The notes under the pieces were generated by a model, which was not told the DNA's origin, ran no database searches, and saw only the letters and a program-made list of their open reading frames with translations. This document shows, piece by piece, positions 4,640-7,222 of a stretch of DNA of 7,222 bases. This stretch comes from Rickettsiales bacterium (GTDB taxonomy: Bacteria; Pseudomonadota; Alphaproteobacteria; Rs-D84): assembly GCA_031267375.1 (NCBI GenBank), contig JAIRZE010000090.1, positions 1-7,222 on the forward strand, read 5' to 3'. The first letter of the stretch is position 1; every line of letters starts with the position of its first letter. The position numbers and the translations under genes were made by a program.

Positions 4640-5151
4640 TAATATTCCACCCGCGACCAATACGAATCGTCGTTCAGGTATTGCTGGCACTTGTGATTGT
4701 CATACCAGCTTTTGCGCGGCAAGACATAAATCTCTACATCGCGGTTGTATTTCAAATAAGCGCTGCGATTGCCGGTTTCGCCTTGCTTGAACAGCTTTTT
4801 GAAAATCTGGGTCTGATCGGATTCTCCGAGATATTTCTGAGAAACCCTATCCGGATGAAAGCCCTTTAACACCAGCGCATTATAAACCGCATCCACGCGT
4901 TTCTGGGACAGTATCAGATTATAGTCTTCTTCCCCCAATTCGCAGGCATATCCGACGATTTCTATGCGGGCGCATTCCGGATCCGGAATTTTTGCAAACA
5001 GTTCATCAATCGTGGCGCGCCCCTGGGCGGTCAAGACAGCGCTGTCAAGTTGAAAGAACACATTCATCGGCAAATCGGAATTTTCATTAGCGGTGGAAAT
5101 TCCAGCCAACCCGATTAAGCAAACGGCCGCCAGCATTATTTTTTTCAACAT
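4639..5151 (-). CDS. Secreted OmpA-domain protein lacking the peptidoglycan-binding Asp
   Basis: 170 aa with a cleavable signal peptide (about 1-21, site after STA) and no lipobox Cys, so it is probably a soluble periplasmic protein. The start has AAGGA (complement of 5158-5162) 6 bases upstream. Residues about 28-145 follow the OmpA C-terminal pattern: VFFQLDSAVLT (31-41), IEIVGYACELGEEDYN (63-78), LSQKR (81-85), QKYLGESD (105-112) and NRDVEIYVLP (136-145). In the binding loop GHTDERG has become GYACELG, so the Asp that contacts diaminopimelate is Cys70, while the partner Arg is kept (Arg85). Peptidoglycan binding may be lost or altered. The C-terminal 25 residues are rich in Trp, Tyr and Asp and belong to no motif I know. 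Cys60, Cys70 and Cys155 could form a disulfide. It lies 100 bases downstream of the autotransporter on the same strand and may share its transcript. Confidence 0.75.
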   Translation of the reverse strand: MLKKIMLAAVCLIGLAGISTANENSDLPMNVFFQLDSAVLTAQGRATIDELFAKIPDPECARIEIVGYACELGEEDYNLILSQKRVDAVYNALVLKGFHPDRVSQKYLGESDQTQIFKKLFKQGETGNRSAYLKYNRDVEIYVLPRKSWYDNHKCQQYLNDDSYWSRVEY

Positions 5152-5168
5152 AGCAAATCCTTTTTTTA

Positions 5169-5246
5169 GGGGTCAGTTGTTAGTTGTCAGGGGTCAGTAT
5201 ATGTACAATCATACTGCTGACCACTGACCACTAACAACTAACAACT
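5169..5246. repeat. Inverted heptad-repeat array between the autotransporter and OmpA-domain genes
   Basis: Left heptads: GGGGTCA, GTTGTTA, GTTGTCA and GGGGTCA (5169-5196). Right heptads: CTGACCA, CTGACCA, CTAACAA and CTAACAA (5217-5244). The 23 bases at 5175-5197 are the reverse complement of 5224-5246 at 21 positions, and CAGTAT/ATACTG (5195-5200, 5211-5216) extends pairing toward the loop. It is the same family as 3645-3771 with different unit variants, and it occupies nearly all of the gap. It could be an mRNA hairpin between two co-transcribed genes. Confidence 0.8.
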
Positions 5247-5251
5247 ATTTT

Positions 5252-6955
5252 TTACCACCCGATTGTAATACCTGCGCGGCCTGTGAAGTTGTCGTGGCTA
5301 TAAGACGCGCCGGCGTTCAGCAAGACATTGTCTGAAACATAATGAAACATACCCGCGGCGATGCCGTATTGATCGCGATAGGTTCCGGTGCCGAATGAAA
5401 CCTGAGTATTTCCTTTTGCGCGCGCATTCGGAACCAGTGCGGACAAAGCGGCCGCGCCTGCGATGCTGCTGCGCATTTCGGTTTCCACACTGTCAATCCG
5501 GCCGTTTACGCCGCGGAATCCGGCATCCATATCAGAATAAATCTGGCTCATTCCGCTGCGGACCCAGTCTTGGGTTGCGGCGTAATCGCCGTTTATGCGC
5601 AAAGCAGAATAATCAACGGACGCTGACGGAGTCAATGTGAATACATTGTTGTTCGCGACATCCGAAACCATATTGACTTCCGAGCCTTTTCCTGTGCCCG
5701 ATGTTCCAATAGTATGATTTGTCGGATCGGAATCGTTCAAGACAAATGAATTTTGTCCGATATGAATATCGCCATTTGCATCGCCGTGAATCATTTCGTC
5801 CAGGCGCATAACGGCATCGGTCAGGCTGGTATGATTCATACCCTGGAAATCATTCATATTGGCAAGCACGGAAACATCGCCGATCGCATTATCCAGATCA
5901 TTGACGGCGTCAGCAACTGTTGTCGTTTTCGCTGTTTGTCCGGTTTTGACATTCGTGCCAGTCCCATTCCCGACAGCATCGGCAAAAGTTTCACCCGCGG
6001 CAACATCGTACCCCAGGTCTTTTTTGGTGCTTGCAACCGTATCGTGAACAGTCGCGCCGCCGGCGTCTTTGTATTCAATGCCGATAATACCGTCTTTTGC
6101 ATTCAAGTTCAGATAATCCGCGGAAGAGCCCAGTTCATTGACATAAATTCCATTGCCATAATCTTTCTGACTTAACAAATGGTTAGTGTTTGCGCCTGAA
6201 ATTTTCTGACCCGCGCCCAGTATGATTTCCGAATTAACGGTCTGTGGCGTGGCGGAAGAAAGCTTTAATGTATTGCTGTCCAACGCGGAAATATCGTTTT
6301 GCATTGTTGTTATTATTCCGTCGCCATTCGGCCCGTCCAACAACCCTGTGTCAGTGCCGCCTGTATGAGCATTGCCCCACAAAGCAGTGTTTAATTGGTC
6401 AACAGCTGTATTTAATCCGGAAACGGCTGCATTTGTTTTTCCCAATTCCACATTTGTTTTTCCCAACTCTGTGTTTGTTTTGCCTAATTCCGTATTGACT
6501 TCAACCAAAGTGCTGTTCATCCCGGAAACAGCTGCACCCAAATTAGAAAGCGATGTGTTTGTGTTGCCTAATTCTGTGTTAAGATCATTTATACCATCCT
6601 GCATATCGGCAAGCTTGCCCTGTCCGCTGGAATTTGGCAAAATTCCATCTTGGCCCCACAGGGATTCGTTAATATCGCGCAATTGATCCGACCATTGGTC
6701 AATCAAGGCGCCATTATCAAAGTAAGCTGTATTCCAATCCGCCATAGTCTGCGCAAGACCGTCAAGAACCGCAGCATTCTCGTTATTTGCAGCGGCCAAG
6801 GAATTCAAACCGCTAACAGCATTCAATCCGTCCGGGGATGAATAGTTGCCGCCTTGTAGCCAAGACTCTGAACCTGTAAAGTAAGCGGACGCGTGCGCAG
6901 AGCCTGCAAACCCTGCAAAGGCCGCCGCCGCTGTTAAAAGTGTGATTTTTTTCAT
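5252..6955 (-). CDS. YadA-like trimeric autotransporter adhesin
   Basis: 567 aa. A Sec signal peptide (MKKITLLTAAAAFAGFAGSAHA, split about 1-4 and 5-22) is cleaved after AHA. AAGGAA (complement of 6961-6966) supports the start. The passenger begins with an Asn/Ala/Trp-rich region (about 23-110), then a coiled-coil stretch (about 115-195) with the 7-residue unit NTELGKT repeated, a beta-rich middle (about 225-345), and short helical segments (VADAVNDLDNAIGD and similar, 347-392). The neck NGRIDSVETEMRSSIAGAAALSALVP (split 484-493 and 494-509) leads into a YadA anchor of about 60-75 residues: NTQVSFGTGTYRDQYGIAAG, four beta strands, and a terminal aromatic Trp567, as outer-membrane assembly requires. 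Three chains would form one 12-strand barrel exporting the stalk. Such proteins usually bind host surfaces or matrix; the ligand cannot be read here. At under 600 residues it is a short member. Confidence 0.88.
   Translation of the reverse strand: MKKITLLTAAAAFAGFAGSAHASAYFTGSESWLQGGNYSSPDGLNAVSGLNSLAAANNENAAVLDGLAQTMADWNTAYFDNGALIDQWSDQLRDINESLWGQDGILPNSSGQGKLADMQDGINDLNTELGNTNTSLSNLGAAVSGMNSTLVEVNTELGKTNTELGKTNVELGKTNAAVSGLNTAVDQLNTALWGNAHTGGTDTGLLDGPNGDGIITTMQNDISALDSNTLKLSSATPQTVNSEIILGAGQKISGANTNHLLSQKDYGNGIYVNELGSSADYLNLNAKDGIIGIEYKDAGGATVHDTVASTKKDLGYDVAAGETFADAVGNGTGTNVKTGQTAKTTTVADAVNDLDNAIGDVSVLANMNDFQGMNHTSLTDAVMRLDEMIHGDANGDIHIGQNSFVLNDSDPTNHTIGTSGTGKGSEVNMVSDVANNNVFTLTPSASVDYSALRINGDYAATQDWVRSGMSQIYSDMDAGFRGVNGRIDSVETEMRSSIAGAAALSALVPNARAKGNTQVSFGTGTYRDQYGIAAGMFHYVSDNVLLNAGASYSHDNFTGRAGITIGW
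6434..6496 (-). repeat. 21-bp tandem repeat in the autotransporter coiled coil (NTELGKT x3)
   Basis: Residues 154-174 read NTELGKT, NTELGKT, NVELGKT, three in-register heptads, with related NTELGNT at about 126-132. The DNA copies differ at silent positions, so they are not freshly duplicated. Hydrophobic positions at heptad spacing fit a trimeric coiled-coil stalk, and copy-number change would alter stalk length in 1-nm steps. Confidence 0.7.
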
Positions 6956-6977
6956 AGATGTTCCTTTAATTTTGAAT

Positions 6978-7192
6978 GCTTTGATTATACAAGTTTTACT
7001 TAAACGAACACGAAGTGTTCGTCATACCGGCGCAGGCCGGTATCCACTGCGTCGCAGACCTAAACGCGAAGCGTATTGTCGCAGGTGTTTTCGCTGACGC
7101 GAAAATTAAGGTCTGCGACGCAGTGGATCCCGACCTTCGTCGGGATGACGCCCCGTTGGGGCGTTTAGGAAAAAATCTTGTATAACCAAAGC
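6978..7192. mobile_element. Cruciform-like repeat element with terminal inverted repeats, upstream of the autotransporter
   Basis: The outer ends are inverted: 6978-6993 matches the reverse complement of 7177-7192 at 15 of 16 bases, and similarity continues inward to CGTTTA (about 6978-7006 against 7162-7192). Inside, a perfect 20-bp inverted repeat joins 7042-7061 with 7109-7128, and GTCAT (7021-7025) pairs with ATGAC. Each arm has its own small hairpins with unrelated sequences: GAACAC-GAA-GTGTTC and ACCGGC-GCAG-GCCGGT on the left, CCCGAC-CTTC-GTCGGG and GCCCC-GTTG-GGGC on the right. Two more hairpins (ACGC-GAA-GCGT and TTTTCGC-TGAC-GCGAAAA) fill the centre. There is no ORF, so it would be a non-autonomous, MITE-like or REP-like unit. 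The strict outer boundary is uncertain. Confidence 0.6.
6984..6989 (-). promoter_or_regulatory. -10 box (TATAAT) of the autotransporter, inside the element end
   Basis: On the minus strand a perfect TATAAT lies 28 bases before the ATG at 6955, giving a leader of roughly 20 bases. No good -35 is visible, because the sequence upstream is already the cruciform element. TATAAC stands at the mirror position 7181-7186 facing outward on the plus strand. Confidence 0.5.
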
Positions 7193-7222
7193 CTTTTACA
7201 GAAAATTATTTTATGCCAAGAA

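Noticed and set aside
5753..6175. 140-aa plus-strand open frame opposite the autotransporter
   Set aside because: Antisense shadow of a gene with clear signal peptide, coiled coil and YadA anchor; no start signals.
7193..7222. Start of a plus-strand gene at the ATG at 7213, or end of a minus-strand gene at TAA (7212-7210)
   Set aside because: Only three codons are visible either way, without a Shine-Dalgarno on the plus strand; too little to call.

Overview
The window looks like a chromosomal segment of a Gram-negative bacterium, most likely an alphaproteobacterium, possibly one of the small-genome uncultured gut or host-associated lineages. Three things point this way: a Pal-type lipoprotein, a trimeric autotransporter and an outer-membrane barrel protein (a diderm envelope); the order ftsE - ftsX - YdcF/DUF218 - plsC, which I recall from alphaproteobacteria; and a PlsC with an HX4E motif. 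The taxonomic call is inference. There is no rRNA, tRNA, CRISPR array or recognisable transposase.

Layout. 1-305 (-): the start of an outer-membrane beta-barrel gene cut by the window edge. 306-515: AT-rich divergent promoter region. 516-929 (+): a Pal-like OmpA-domain lipoprotein with its own promoter and terminator. 956-1069: heptad repeats and a hairpin element. 1085-4443 (+): ftsE, a small four-helix-bundle (23S rRNA intervening-sequence protein) gene, ftsX, a YdcF/DUF218 gene and a plsC acyltransferase. 4447-4639: a large palindrome, heptad repeats and a bidirectional terminator. 4639-6955 (-): a trimeric autotransporter followed downstream by a secreted OmpA-domain protein. 6978-7192: a cruciform-like element with terminal inverted repeats that contain the autotransporter's -10 box.

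The conventional genes are all about the cell envelope. FtsEX couples division to peptidoglycan hydrolysis, Pal and the second OmpA-domain protein act in the periplasm or outer membrane, PlsC makes phosphatidic acid, and the barrel and YadA-like proteins sit at the surface.

The unusual part is the intergenic DNA. Nearly every gap in the right-hand 6 kb holds inverted, short-period tandem repeats (mostly 7 bp, once 13 bp) or nested palindromes. The most interesting case is the four-helix-bundle gene lodged between ftsE and ftsX. It is AT-rich (about 34% G+C by hand count) and bounded by 28-bp inverted repeats matching at 26 of 28 positions. These repeats encode the last residues and stop codon of both FtsE and the inserted protein. 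The arrangement copies, in a protein-coding operon, the layout of 23S rRNA intervening sequences, where a stem flanking a related ORF is cut by RNase III.
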